A stretch of DNA of 51,789 nucleotides from Bryobacteraceae bacterium (GCA_023384675.1 JAHDVK010000035.1:1-51789), one strand, 5' to 3'; counted from the first letter of the stretch, positions 1-8,569 are shown. Made by a program: numbers and translations. Notes: a model not told the origin generated them from the sequence alone.

Positions 1-2
1 GC

Positions 3-461
3 CGGATCTTCGTCATGTTCCGGAACTCGATTGACGGGAATCGCGATATGTACCTAGTCCGCTCCGATGATGGAGGCAGGACCTTCGGCGCAGCGGCCAA
101 GCTCGGCGCTGGTACTTGGAAGTTGAACGCCTGTCCCATGGATGGCGGAGCGCTTCAGGTTGCCGCAGACGGCAAGCCCCTCACGATCTGGCGGCGCGAG
201 GGAGAGGTCTTCTTGTCGGCGGGTCCAAACCTGGAACGGCGGATCGGCGCAGGGCGGCATCCCGTCCTCGCCACGACGCCGCGCGGACCTGCCTTGGCGT
301 GGACAGAGGGAAAGCAACTGAAGGTCGTGGCCCCTGGGCAGAAAGTTGCCGCCACTATCGAGAGCGATGCTGCCTATCCGAGCATGGTGGCGCTGCGTGA
401 CGGATCGGTGGTGCTCGCCTGGGAACAGGGCGGCGCAATCGTCGTCAGAGGGTTGGATTGA
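3..461 (+). CDS. BNR/sialidase-like beta-propeller protein, 3' end only
   Basis: The reading frame is open to the left edge, so this is the C-terminal part of a longer protein. The visible ~152 residues contain a SxDDGGRTF motif near the start, which is the Asp-box (BNR) signature of sialidase-like beta-propellers, followed by beta-rich segments ending in an Ala-Trp-Glu-rich strand. The family is usually exported and binds or cleaves glycans, but catalytic residues are not visible in this part, so the substrate cannot be called. The stop overlaps by 17 bp the 3' end of the convergent ABC ATPase gene. It could equally be a non-enzymatic propeller. Confidence 0.6.
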   Translation, partial: RIFVMFRNSIDGNRDMYLVRSDDGGRTFGAAAKLGAGTWKLNACPMDGGALQVAADGKPLTIWRREGEVFLSAGPNLERRIGAGRHPVLATTPRGPALAWTEGKQLKVVAPGQKVAATIESDAAYPSMVALRDGSVVLAWEQGGAIVVRGLD

Positions 462-1170
462 ATCGCAATTCAGCACGCGCTTCCTTCGTATCTGATGTCC
501 ACTCGAGTTCGCCGTCTCGAATATGGAGTACACGATGAGCGAGCGCGGCATTCGCGGGATTGTGAGTCACCATGAAGATGGTCTGTCCGCGCGAATTGAG
601 TTCGACGAAGATTCGCATAATCTCGTCGCCGGTCTTGGTGTCCAGAGTCCCAGTGGGCTCATCGGCCAGCACCAAAGGGGGATCGTTGACAAGCGCCCTG
701 GCGATGGCAAGCCTTCCCTGCTCGCCGCCGGAGAGTTGGCTCGGCAGACGTGATGCCTTGTCGCCCAGACCGACTTTCTCCAGCACTTCGAGTGCTCTCC
801 GCCGCTTTTCGATGGCTGCAAGCGGGAGCGCCGCCAGCGGAAGCATCACGTTTTCAATAGCATTCAAGTACGGCATCAGATGGTGCTGCTGAAACACGAA
901 TCCGAGGTACTGCGCGCGGAAATCCGCTCGCCGCTCATCGGAGAGGGCATACACGTCTATTCCATCGATGACGAGCCGCCCTTGTGAAGGATGGTTCATT
1001 GCGCCGAGGATCGTCAAGAGCGTGCTCTTGCCGGAACCAGACGGTCCCATCAAACAGACGAACTCCCCTTCGCCGATCTCCGTACTGACGTCACGCAGCA
1101 CGGGCACTCCGATTCTGGAGCCCTGGTCGTTGTACGTCTTGCTGATGTTCTCGACAGCCACGAAAGCCAT
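445..1170 (-). CDS. ABC transporter ATP-binding protein (LolD/MacB type)
   Basis: Nucleotide-binding subunit of a MacB/LolD-type ABC system that would drive the FtsX-type permease encoded just upstream. Visible motifs are Walker A GPSGSGKST, a Q-loop at FVFQQHH, signature LSGGEQGR, Walker B LVLADEPTGTLD and the H-loop VTHN, so all catalytic parts are intact. The full length of about 241 residues is normal for the family. I chose ATG at 1170 because GAGGGAG lies 6 bases upstream. A GTG at 1185 that overlaps the permease stop would add five residues. Last gene of a minus-strand operon with the DUF2318 gene. Confidence 0.9.
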   Translation of the reverse strand: MAFVAVENISKTYNDQGSRIGVPVLRDVSTEIGEGEFVCLMGPSGSGKSTLLTILGAMNHPSQGRLVIDGIDVYALSDERRADFRAQYLGFVFQQHHLMPYLNAIENVMLPLAALPLAAIEKRRRALEVLEKVGLGDKASRLPSQLSGGEQGRLAIARALVNDPPLVLADEPTGTLDTKTGDEIMRIFVELNSRGQTIFMVTHNPANAALAHRVLHIRDGELEWTSDTKEARAELRFNPTL

Positions 1171-1181
1171 TGATTGCTCCC

Positions 1182-2417
1182 TCACACGTATCGCACTGCT
1201 TCAGAAGGGTCGAGGCGCGAGGCGCGAATCACCGGGTAGACGCTGCTCACTATGCCGGTGAGCATCGCGATTGCGATCGCAAATACCGCCAGCGACACAC
1301 GCAATTCGATTTGCGCTCCGGCCTCGGTGAAATACGGCAGTGCCAACCGGCTGGCCAGCAAACCGGCGAGCCAGCCCACGATGCCTCCAGCGGCACTGAT
1401 GATCACAACTTCGATCATGAGGCCCTTGATGATGTGCGTGCGGCGGAAACCGATCGCTCGAAGCACGCCGATCTCTTTGGTCCGCTCGACGACCGCGCTC
1501 ATCATTGTCGTGAAGACCATCAACGCGCCGATAGCGAGGACCACTGCCGACACAACCAAGGAGAATCGTGACAGCCGGTCCACCGCTTCGGCGCGCGCCC
1601 GCACCGACTGTTGAATTGCCGAAACGTTCGCGTGCGGGAGTTCCTTCCGGATCTGGGTGACAATATCTTCGACGGGGCAGTCTTTGCACAGCGCGCTCAC
1701 TTCGATAACGCTCAGTTGACCTGGCCGGCCTAGCAGATCCTGTACTTGGCTTAGTTGGGCGAACACCATGCGGTCTTCAGGACCGCCAGTTTGACCGATG
1801 ACACCCGCGATTCGATGTTCGCGGCTCCCGATGGTGACCCGCTCCTTCGTGATGCGGAACTCTTCCGACGCGGCGGAATGATGGGCCGAGCTCTTGTCTG
1901 CGTCGGCGGAGGTCCCTGGAAATGGCTCGATTGCGGACGCGGCTCTGGCCACGTCGTATCCAAGTAGGACGTCACTGGCCGATTCGGGCGCACGGCCTGC
2001 GAGGCGCCACCATTTCTTGAGCCGTAGTTCACTGGCGAAGTCGACACCTGCGACGAGTGTTCGCCGGCCATCCACATCGACCGTGCCTAGCAGCTTCGGC
2101 GCCACCACGCTCAACCGCTTGCGATAGGGAATCCGTCGAATGCCCGCGGCATCGTCATTCGAGAGTTGATGCTGATCGAAGGACACACCTGCGACTGAGA
2201 CGCCGCCATAATCCAGGGCAAGGCTGTCGGAATGAGGCGTCACGACGATGTTGGCTCCGAATTGGTCCATCTGCGAGCCGATCTCTTCCCGCAGGGAAAC
2301 ACTGAGACTCAGCAACGCGACCGCTGTCCCGATGCCTATGCCTATCCCAGACACGAGGAAGAATGCCTTCCCCTTCCTGCGCCGCAGGTTCGCAAAAGCA
2401 ATAGTGCTGATCCGCAT
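1182..2417 (-). CDS. ABC transporter permease, MacB/FtsX type
   Basis: Inner-membrane permease of 411 residues. It has an N-terminal membrane helix (about residues 18-45), a large periplasmic MacB-like core domain and a C-terminal FtsX domain with three helices (about 285-400). Such permeases act in mechanotransmission or export rather than classic import. A CxxC (CKDCP) lies in the periplasmic domain, which is unusual and suits redox or metal partners. It is followed directly by its ATPase gene and preceded, 21 bp away, by the DUF2318 gene. In Campylobacter a DUF2318-type protein, MacB-like permeases, an ATPase and thioredoxin-like proteins accompany the P19 iron uptake system. No P19 or Ftr1 gene is visible here. 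Confidence 0.85.
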   Translation of the reverse strand: MRISTIAFANLRRRKGKAFFLVSGIGIGIGTAVALLSLSVSLREEIGSQMDQFGANIVVTPHSDSLALDYGGVSVAGVSFDQHQLSNDDAAGIRRIPYRKRLSVVAPKLLGTVDVDGRRTLVAGVDFASELRLKKWWRLAGRAPESASDVLLGYDVARAASAIEPFPGTSADADKSSAHHSAASEEFRITKERVTIGSREHRIAGVIGQTGGPEDRMVFAQLSQVQDLLGRPGQLSVIEVSALCKDCPVEDIVTQIRKELPHANVSAIQQSVRARAEAVDRLSRFSLVVSAVVLAIGALMVFTTMMSAVVERTKEIGVLRAIGFRRTHIIKGLMIEVVIISAAGGIVGWLAGLLASRLALPYFTEAGAQIELRVSLAVFAIAIAMLTGIVSSVYPVIRASRLDPSEAVRYV

Positions 2418-2438
2418 CGTCAGTTGTCATCTCGCTGG

Positions 2439-2987
2439 CTAGAAGTAGGACTTCCCGGCCTGAAGATCGCTGGTGGCGATGACGAGGTGGCCATCGGCGA
2501 CCGTGCGAGTCAAAGGCACTGGATTGCATCCGCCGGACACTTCATTGATCTTTGCTGAGTGGAAGTGCCGCCCGCATTTGCGGCAGATCATGTCGTCTCC
2601 AGCCTGGACATAGCCCTTCTTGGCCGCCCAGCACTCGTCACACGCGTCCAGCGCCGCCCGATAGACACCGTCCGAGCTTTTCATTGCGAAGAACCGAATG
2701 TTCTTGTTGTTCTCCGTCCTCAACTCGAAGAACTTCGCTTTGCCGCCCTCGAGTTCGGCGAGCGGAATCCTCACCCCGGACGGCCCGGGCTCGGCACTGA
2801 TCGGTCTGGCCTGGCTGGCCTGCCCATTCGACCTGCCGGCCACGATGTACCCTCCGACGCCGAGGATCGCAACCAGCGTACCCAGGAGGATCTTCTTCCG
2901 ACCTGAACCGGCTCGTCGCGAGCCGGAGAACTCAGCCCGTTTCCGTTCGCGTGTTGAATGAGAGATTGCCTGCTTTTGTCTGGACAT
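2439..2987 (-). CDS. DUF2318 Cys-rich membrane-anchored protein
   Basis: 182 residues: a basic N-terminus, one membrane helix (about residues 32-50) and an extracytoplasmic domain with CDECW, CRKCGRHF and a GGCNPVPL C-terminal motif. This pattern matches DUF2318, called an Fe-S-containing or metal-binding family. The Cys pairs probably bind a metal or take part in electron transfer. It is the first gene of a tight set with the permease and ATPase. GGAAGAG lies just before the ATG. The exact role is not established; linkage to iron or copper handling is inferred from known gene neighbourhoods and from the metal genes around it. Confidence 0.75.
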   Translation of the reverse strand: MSRQKQAISHSTRERKRAEFSGSRRAGSGRKKILLGTLVAILGVGGYIVAGRSNGQASQARPISAEPGPSGVRIPLAELEGGKAKFFELRTENNKNIRFFAMKSSDGVYRAALDACDECWAAKKGYVQAGDDMICRKCGRHFHSAKINEVSGGCNPVPLTRTVADGHLVIATSDLQAGKSYF

Positions 2988-3008
2988 GCTCTTCCTTCGT
3001 GCTTCGAA

Positions 3009-3374
3009 CTAGTGAGAGTGACCGCCGTGCCCAGAGCGCATGGGCGCCTGGACGGCGGCGGCGGGCGCTGGCAACTGGATTTCTCGCGCGATAATCTCCC
3101 CGGAGGGTTGCGCCGCACCCAGAATAGTCACCTTGACGCCTTGCTTCAGAGCCGCCGGCGACATCTCCGCGCCCTGCATGACGATCCTCGACTCTTGAGT
3201 GAGCAGGACGGTGACAGTCGCTTTCTTCGTCTTAAGCTGCAGACGGTCCTCGCCTACCGAAACGATTTCACCCTTGATCTTTTCTTCCTTCGGTTTCCCA
3301 GAGGCCGCCGCGAGGGCCATTCCGGGGATGAGTAGAGCGATCAATGACAAGACCGCGAAGCATCTGCGTTGCAT
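3009..3374 (-). CDS. Small secreted OB-like protein with His tail (DUF5666-like)
   Basis: 121 residues with a clear signal peptide (LIALLIPGMALA), a short beta domain resembling DUF5666 (IKGEIVSVGEDRLQLKTKK, then a V-x-V-L strand and LKQGVKVTI) and a C-terminal tail ending GHGGHSH. The tail can coordinate copper or another soft metal in the periplasm. A paralogue with the same fold and a GGHKH tail lies at 4808-5170 in the same orientation. It lies 21 bp upstream of the DUF2318 gene, so it is probably co-transcribed. Function unknown; periplasmic metal buffering is my inference. Confidence 0.65.
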   Translation of the reverse strand: MQRRCFAVLSLIALLIPGMALAAASGKPKEEKIKGEIVSVGEDRLQLKTKKATVTVLLTQESRIVMQGAEMSPAALKQGVKVTILGAAQPSGEIIAREIQLPAPAAAVQAPMRSGHGGHSH

Positions 3375-3604
3375 TGTGAATCTCCCATTTCGTAAATCTT
3401 CGGAACGGCCCGGAGCCGTCTGGAGCGATCCCTCGGGGCGATCGGCTCACACCGGCTTGGGAGCAAGTCAGAGACCACTCGATGACTTACTAGAAAAGAC
3501 GGCAGTGTGGATATGCGCGTCGTGGCAGAGCGGGAACGGCCATCGGCGAGATGTCCAAAATCAGGCAGGCAGTGTGCACTTTGGGGCATCTCGGTCGGGT
3601 CTGT

Positions 3605-4165
3605 TCAATTCCATCGTAAGTAGACCCCGGCCGCCGTTCGGCCGTACCATTCGATATCAACCGCCTTCACGGCTCGAAAGTCGAGGAAAACACCCACGTT
3701 GCGACCGATCTTGCAGTCGATCCCGCCGCCCGGGGAGACGCCGAATCTTGCGATGGAGCCACCAGCGATTGCAGTGGCCCCCATCATATCTGTCGATCCG
3801 CCCATCGCGCTGGTTCGTCCCGAGACTGAAGCCGTGACCGCGCCGGCGGTCAGCGCCCCGTAGGGCGTGACGCGCGAACGATTCGCCGCCGAGATCCGGA
3901 CGCCGCCCATTACCTCGTGCCGCCGCGCGCTGTGCATCCCGAGGCTATTGTTCGCGCAACTCCCCGTGACGGCGAGCAACCTGTTGAGCCCAAACGCGAT
4001 CTCCGCTCCGGCTGTCGGAGCGACTGTGTCCATGAGACCAGAGCTGGGGCCGAAGCTGACGCCCGCGAACCCCCTCAGTTCTGCGCGGCCACGATCCAGA
4101 TCCCGATCCTGCGAAAATGCGAGCGCGCTGAAGAACACGCCGCCGGAAACCCATCTGATGATCAT
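3605..4165 (-). CDS. Secreted outer-membrane beta-barrel-like protein
   Basis: About 186 residues. It has a signal peptide (GGVFFSALAFSQ) followed by alternating glycine-rich strands typical of small outer-membrane barrels, and it ends with the aromatic-polar pattern GVYLRWN. No enzyme motif is visible. I chose ATG at 4165 because AAGGAG lies 9 bases upstream; a TTG at 4174 would add three residues. It begins 14 bp after the stop of the thioredoxin-like gene, consistent with one operon. A role as a small porin or envelope stress barrel is only a guess from composition. Confidence 0.55.
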   Translation of the reverse strand: MIIRWVSGGVFFSALAFSQDRDLDRGRAELRGFAGVSFGPSSGLMDTVAPTAGAEIAFGLNRLLAVTGSCANNSLGMHSARRHEVMGGVRISAANRSRVTPYGALTAGAVTASVSGRTSAMGGSTDMMGATAIAGGSIARFGVSPGGGIDCKIGRNVGVFLDFRAVKAVDIEWYGRTAAGVYLRWN

Positions 4166-4179
4166 GGTTAACAACTCCT

Positions 4180-4782
4180 TCAGTAGGACGTGAGCGAACG
4201 CAAGGTACTTGCTGAGGTTCGTACGGGACTCTTCCTGGTTGGCGGGACGCCCACAGCCGGCCGCGGGCCCGGCTCCTTGAGCAGTTCCACGCTCTTGGCT
4301 CTGAAGTTCGCTTCTTCGTTCTGGAAGAAGGCGTCGTCGCCTTGGTGCTGTGCGCGAATGCGCCCGCGCCTGTCGATGAACACCATGATCGGCACTGTGT
4401 GCCGCATCACCGGCGACAACTGGGCAAACTCGTAGACTCGGTCTCTGCGAATTGCCGCAACCGGATGAGTTACTTGATGCGCCGCCACGAATCCCGGTGC
4501 CGCCATAGGCGCGTCGTCGTTAAACGGTAGCGAGATGGCTTGGAAACCTCTTGGGCCGTATTCCTTCTGCAACCGGCTCATCAGCTTCGCCGTGTTCTGG
4601 CAGTGAGGACATGTCGTCAACATGAATTCGAGAATAACCACCTTGCCGCGCAGGAGACTCAGGCGGATCTGCTTGCCGTTAGTATCGGTGAGAAGGAGTT
4701 CGGGAGCCGCGCGATTCGCGTCGGCTCCGCGCACCACCGTCGCGGCGAATGGAGCCGTGAGAAGAAACTGTTGTCTGGTCAT
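4180..4782 (-). CDS. TlpA/AhpC-like thioredoxin-fold protein, exported
   Basis: 200 residues from the ATG at 4782. A short twin-Arg-free signal (TRQQFLLTAPFAATVVRG) precedes a TlpA-like domain. The redox motif is TTCPHC, with CPHC in place of the usual CPPC, and the cis-Pro site lies in the TVPIMVFID segment. The open frame extends further upstream, but those 37 residues are not protein-like and the signal peptide fixes the start. It would reduce or isomerise disulfides, or support metallation of Cys proteins such as the DUF2318 product. It lies between the OMP-like gene and a small His-tailed protein gene. Confidence 0.75.
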   Translation of the reverse strand: MTRQQFLLTAPFAATVVRGADANRAAPELLLTDTNGKQIRLSLLRGKVVILEFMLTTCPHCQNTAKLMSRLQKEYGPRGFQAISLPFNDDAPMAAPGFVAAHQVTHPVAAIRRDRVYEFAQLSPVMRHTVPIMVFIDRRGRIRAQHQGDDAFFQNEEANFRAKSVELLKEPGPRPAVGVPPTRKSPVRTSASTLRSLTSY

Positions 4783-4807
4783 TGATTGTCTCTCATCGTC
4801 CCTGCAA

Positions 4808-5170
4808 TCAGTGTTTATGTCCCCCGCTTGCCGGAGCATCGCGCGAAGGAACATTCGCCGTCCGGTCACCGATTCGTATCTCCCGCGCTTCAATCTGCCC
4901 TGACCTGAGCCGCTGACCCTGCACCAGGAGTCGATCGCCCGGCTTCAAGACGGACGCATCAACGTCCGATCCACGCTGGAGGATTCGGGTCCTCTCGGTG
5001 AGCACCACGGCCTCGGAACGTCGGCCGACGCTGATCTCGATTCGGTCTTGGTCGACCGCCGTGACTGCGCCTTCGACACGCACGTGCCGTCTACGAGGTT
5101 CGCAAGCTTCAGCGGAGAGGTACGTCGAGAACAGTGCCGCGGCGATCAAGAGAATGGATGTGCGAGTCAT
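4808..5170 (-). CDS. Small secreted DUF5666-like protein with GGHKH tail
   Basis: 120 residues: signal peptide (ILLIAAALFSTYLSAEA), then a beta domain (VRVEGAVTAVDQDRIEISV, then VLKPGDRLLVQG) like that of the 3009-3374 product, ending in ASGGHKH. Both proteins share signal, OB-like core and a His-rich end, so they are probably paralogues. It is the first gene of the minus-strand cluster that runs to 445. Metal binding by the tail is inferred; nothing points to catalysis. Confidence 0.6.
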   Translation of the reverse strand: MTRTSILLIAAALFSTYLSAEACEPRRRHVRVEGAVTAVDQDRIEISVGRRSEAVVLTERTRILQRGSDVDASVLKPGDRLLVQGQRLRSGQIEAREIRIGDRTANVPSRDAPASGGHKH

Positions 5171-5749
5171 GCGAGTGCTCCCTTGTGAATCTGTCCCTTC
5201 GGACTCTCAAAGGGCCAAGTGGCCGACTCGGAGGTTACCGGCCACCTGGCAAGGCTCTGGCGACGCGGAGGATCGGAGCCAGAGCGAGGGAAGATGCATC
5301 ACCCGGAGGAGTGGGTTCCGATGTGGCTGCCTTTCCTCACCTCTCACGCTCGATGGAATTGCACTCCGACGCCCACACTGAGGCGGTCCGCCAAGCTTCC
5401 TAGAGAGATCAGCTCATCTCCTGCGTTGTCAATGAGTTGCAGATCATCCAATTCGACTCTGTGACTTGAAAGCCTGACAAGGAAGGAAGGCCCCACCGGG
5501 CAACTGTCCCTGGAAGTACACCGATAGTGCACTTTTGGACAGCATTATCCGAGATCCAGACAGGATCATCCTGTTTCTTCGGGTCTCTTGGAGGTGGGAG
5601 CGTGGCTGAAGGTACTGTGCCCCATGTTTCGGTCTGGGTGGCGTCCTCACTCGGTGGTCGTCGAAGTCCGGCACGGCCAAGCGACCCCATTCTGAACCAC
5701 CTCGACGAGCGGGCGGCTTGTGGCACGCGGCCTGCTTGCATAACTCGCG
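5171..5749. other. 579-bp intergenic region between divergent genes
   Basis: No convincing gene. It separates the minus-strand DUF5666-like gene from the plus-strand VWA gene and should hold both promoters, but I could not pick out a clear -35/-10 pair. A minus-strand open frame at 5344-5532 ends in a strand-like segment (RLSVGVGVQFHRA) reminiscent of the last strand of an outer-membrane barrel. Without an upstream part it could only be a decayed remnant. Confidence 0.4.
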
Positions 5750-6672
5750 GTGCGCATCCCATTCCTAATCCGGCTGCTCGCCGCGACGTCGCTGCCACTG
5801 ATAGCGCAGCAGGCGCGGAATCCCCATGGTCCGCCTCGAGATTCTTCCGAGCCAACAATCCGCGTCACCGCCGATTTCGTCCTTGTACCTGTAACCGTGA
5901 CCGAAAACTCCGGCAAACCCGTCCTCGGTCTTGATAAGAGAGACTTCGCCCTGACGGACGAAAAGGCTCTTCAGGACATCGTGTCGTTCTCATACGAGAA
6001 TGCCTCAGTATCCATCGGCATCGTGTTCGACCTCAGCGGGAGCATGACGAACAAGATTGCGAAGGCGCGATCGGCAGTTCGAGAGTTCCTGCGGTACATC
6101 GAGGTGCAGGATGAGGTCTTCCTGGTGACGTTCAGCGATCGAGCCCAACAGCGGACCGAGTTTGCTTCTGACGATACCGCCGTCCTCAATGAACTTCTCT
6201 TTGCGCAGCCTAACGGCCGCACGGCTCTGTTCGATGCAGTGGCTATCGCAGTTCCGGCGCGATGCGAAAGGCACGGAATGATCGCAGAGTGTTGCTCGTG
6301 GTCTCTGATGGCGAGGATAATCACAGCCGCTTTTCCGAACGCGAACTGCGGCGAGTCGTTGAAGAACCGGAGATTCAGATTCACGCACTGGGAATTCATG
6401 ACCGCGGGCCAGGCATGCGGGACACAGGGGGGCCTCAGATTCTTGAGGACCTCGCGAAGATGACCGGAGGAGAGCACCACATGGTCGGTGACGTCGGCGA
6501 GTTGCCTGGCTTGGCTGCGAAAATGGGATTGTCGCTGCATGACAGGTATCTGCTGGGCTACCGTCCAACGCCGCCGGCAGTGCCGGGAAAGTGGCGGAGA
6601 ATCCGGGTGAAGCTGCCAGTGGCTCCACGGTCCTATCAGATCTACGCTCGTACCGGCTATCGAGTGCCGTGA
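5750..6672 (+). pseudogene. VWFA-domain secreted protein, broken by a 1-bp frameshift
   Basis: The first frame (5750 to about 6255) encodes a signal peptide, a beta region (FVLVPVTVTENSGKPV) and most of a von Willebrand A domain with the MIDAS motif DLSGS and the later GRTALFDAV. The domain continues in another frame from about 6262: VLLVVSDGEDN, then a TGG..HHMV region and a C-terminal YLLGYRPTPP segment typical of the acidobacterial VWFA-related family. Moving from the first frame to the second is explained by loss of one base near 6245-6262. The start is a GTG at 5750. It may be a true pseudogene or a sequencing error; nothing is missing apart from the frame. Its stop overlaps the convergent HAMP gene by 16 bp. 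Confidence 0.75.
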
Positions 6673-7370
6673 GGAGCTTCGGCAACGTCGACCTTGACGT
6701 CCGGCAACTCCGGCGAACCCGGAGCCGGTCGAATCGAATGCAGGTTGAGTTCACGCTGAAACTCCTGCTCGAACAACACAGGGATCTCGTCCAGTAGCTT
6801 GGCTGCGAGGTCGAGGCGCGCCCGGTTCGCGTCGTCAACGCAGACTTCGCGGCTGCCCACGTTGGGATCGGACGCACGTATGAGATCCGCGGCCGCCACC
6901 GCCTTTCTCACCAGTGACTGTCCCAAGAGGGCCATTCCCGACAGCTTCGAAGTCGCAGCAAACTGATGCACTGTCATAGTGAGCTGCCCGCCGAGGTCGT
7001 TGAACGCCGCCGTCAATTCGCCGATCTCGTCTCTGCTGCGAACCGGGACTGGGGTGTGCCAGTTTCCGCGCCTCATGTAGTTGATGTGGCGCAGCAATTC
7101 AGTCAACGGCCCCAACACGGTTCGACTCCAGACCATGTTCAGCGCCACGACCAGAGCAGTCACGGTCAGAACTCCGTGGATTAGGTGCAATGTCGCGAGT
7201 CGCGAAAGGAGAACTTGACCACCCTGCCGCAGTTCCGCCAATGCCAGCCCGTGGTTCATCTCGGTTGCCATATTAGTCTCGTGGGCATTCAGGAACAGGC
7301 TCGTTTGCCGGAAGCCGATCCATTCGGCAGTTCCAAGGACCCCGAGGACAACCAGGGAACTTGCGAGTAG
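6657..7370 (-). pseudogene. HAMP-domain sensor protein, 3' part (gene split by IS3 element)
   Basis: Residues after LLASS of a membrane sensor. It shows a first membrane helix (LVVLGVLG region), a periplasmic stretch, a second helix (LTVTALVVALNMVW) and a HAMP domain (PLTELLRHINYMRRGNW, then DEIGELTAAFNDL), followed by a helical C-terminus without a kinase domain. The missing start lies 4.7 kb away at 12086-12120. Joining the two through the shared 14-bp repeat restores an uninterrupted frame of about 249 residues starting MKLKTKVLLASS. It lay downstream of the kinase/regulator pair and may have been an auxiliary sensor. It cannot now be made as one protein. Confidence 0.8.
7357..7370. repeat. 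14-bp direct repeat flanking the IS3 element, left copy
   Basis: GAACTTGCGAGTAG, identical to 12086-12099. In the restored HAMP gene only one copy is needed, so the second arose when the intervening DNA entered. Fourteen bases is long for an IS3-family target duplication, which is usually 3-5 bp. Confidence 0.8.
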
Positions 7371-7410
7371 TGTTCCGCGCGCGATTACTTGGACAGTCAA
7401 TTCACCATAA

Positions 7411-7611
7411 TCAAGCAGCCTGCTGGAGCGCAAGGAAGCGCTGACGAGCCTGCCGCGGGGACTGGAAGCCGAGCCGTTCGATGAGCCACTCGCGGTTGTA
7501 CCGGTCGCGGAATTCCCGCAGGGCGGCTTGCAGTTCGTCGAGATCCTGGAAGTGCCGCACCCAGAGCAACTGTTCCTTGAGGGTGCGGAAGAAGCGTTCA
7601 ATGCAGCCATT
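7411..7611 (-). pseudogene. IS3 OrfB transposase, C-terminal fragment
   Basis: Encodes the end of the DDE domain from the Asn-Gly just before the catalytic Glu: NGCIERFFRTLKEQLLWV, followed by FQDLDELQAALREF and LGFQSPRQAR. The glutamate in CIERF is the third catalytic residue. The N-terminal part with the two Asp residues is at 10955-11662. Removing 7612-10954 gives GGC-AAT-GGC-TGC at the junction and a clean REPEGNGCIERF reading, so the break is due to insertion rather than decay. Confidence 0.85.
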
Positions 7612-7664
7612 GGACAAGGTCGTTAACTGCACCGCATGGTGACTGTGGGGATGCAGGCTTCGAG

Positions 7665-7928
7665 GTGATCCATCCCCATCATCCATTGAAGGGCCAGCGC
7701 TTCAAGTTGGTGACCTATCGCCACAACTGGGGCGAGGATCGAGTCTACTTCCACGCCGCCGATGGCAGCCTTTGCTCGATTCCAGCGTCCTGGACGACGG
7801 TCATAGCCGAGGATCCTTTTGTGGTTGTCGCTGCCGGTCGATGCCTGTTTCGTTACGACGATCTTCTGAAACTGACTGACTTGGTGGAGAAGTCGCAATG
7901 TGGAGTCAGCCTGGAGTCTGTAAAGTGA
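7665..7928 (+). CDS. DUF5372-like small protein of the recombinase element
   Basis: 87 residues from a GTG start. The sequence has HPLKGQRFKLVTYRHNWGE, an aromatic strand (VYFHAADGSL), SIPASWTTV and an acidic end (RYDDLLKLTDLVEK). I believe this is the DUF5372 family, often found beside recombinase family proteins; no function is known. The frame stays open leftward across the element border, so translation from an outside start is possible, but the GTG at 7665 is the first in-frame candidate I can justify. It lies 53 bp inside the left end, on the same strand as the recombinase but before the promoter of the other three genes. Confidence 0.6.
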   Translation: MIHPHHPLKGQRFKLVTYRHNWGEDRVYFHAADGSLCSIPASWTTVIAEDPFVVVAAGRCLFRYDDLLKLTDLVEKSQCGVSLESVK

Positions 7929-8044
7929 ATTACGCCGAACATGTAAACAGAATAACGCCGCATGAGCCACCGGGATCCCTCGTCGGCGAAGGCGATAGAA
8001 GAGACCAAAACAAATGAAAGCGGATCACTTGCGACAGAAAAGCC

Positions 8045-8072
8045 TTGACAAGCGCGATATGTGGTACATAAT
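8045..8072 (+). promoter_or_regulatory. Sigma70-type promoter of the HTH-recombinase operon
   Basis: TTGACA (8045-8050), 16-bp spacer, CATAAT (8067-8072). It lies 38 bp before the HTH gene, in the only sizeable gap inside the element. Confidence 0.65.
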
Positions 8073-8110
8073 TGTCTTTACAGGTAAGCGGCCGACTCTC
8101 CCCGGTGTTT

Positions 8111-8569
8111 ATGCCCGACAAAGACCCCAAGCTCAAGACATTGCAGCAACAGGGCGCCTTGAACCCTCGCCCGGGGGACGTCACGGACGACTTGTTTGCC
8201 GAAGGCGGCTTCTTCGATTCGCGCGACCTTGTCCAAGTCAAATACGAGATGCTTCGGCGCGTGCAGGCCGACGGCCAGTCCATCAGCGATACCTCTGCGG
8301 CCTTCGGGCTTTCCAGGCCATCGTTCTATCAGGCCCGGTTGGCGTTCGAGCAGGATGGACTCGCCGGCCTGGTGCCGCACAAACGCGGGCCCAAGCAGGC
8401 CCACAAGCTGACCGAGGAAGTCATGCAGTTCATCGTCGGCATTCGCGAAAGAGAGCCATCGGTCCGGCCGCCGGAACTAGCCCGGTTGATCCGGGAGCGC
8501 TTCGGTACGACCGTCCATCCGCGAAGCATCGAGCGCAGCCTGCTGCGCCACCAAAAAAAACGCCGTTGA
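8111..8569 (+). CDS. Helix-turn-helix protein of the recombinase element
   Basis: 152 residues starting MPDKDPKLKTLQQQG. After an acidic N-terminal region comes a KYEMLRRVQADG helix and a homeodomain-like helix-turn-helix (SISDTSAAFGLSRPSFYQAR), then a second winged-helix-like segment (HKLTEEVMQFIVGIRE, SVRPPELARLIRERFG, HPRSIERSL) of the kind found in IS630/resolvase-like transposases. It ends in a Lys/Arg tail encoded by a run of eight adenines. No catalytic domain is visible, so it is probably a DNA-binding accessory protein for excision, integration or self-regulation. Its stop overlaps the TTG start of the next gene (TTGA). Confidence 0.75.
   Translation: MPDKDPKLKTLQQQGALNPRPGDVTDDLFAEGGFFDSRDLVQVKYEMLRRVQADGQSISDTSAAFGLSRPSFYQARLAFEQDGLAGLVPHKRGPKQAHKLTEEVMQFIVGIREREPSVRPPELARLIRERFGTTVHPRSIERSLLRHQKKRR

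Noticed and set aside
5344-5532. Minus-strand open frame ending in a barrel-like strand
   Set aside because: No signal peptide, no upstream domain, and the rest of the frame is low in protein character; at most a remnant.
6657-7610. A complete 317-residue HAMP protein starting at 7610
   Set aside because: Its first ~80 residues are an out-of-frame reading of the IS3 transposase; the true start is at 12120.
8014-8565. Plus-strand frame upstream of the 98-residue ORF
   Set aside because: Before 8566 it is an out-of-frame reading of the HTH gene; only the part after the TTGA overlap is protein-like.
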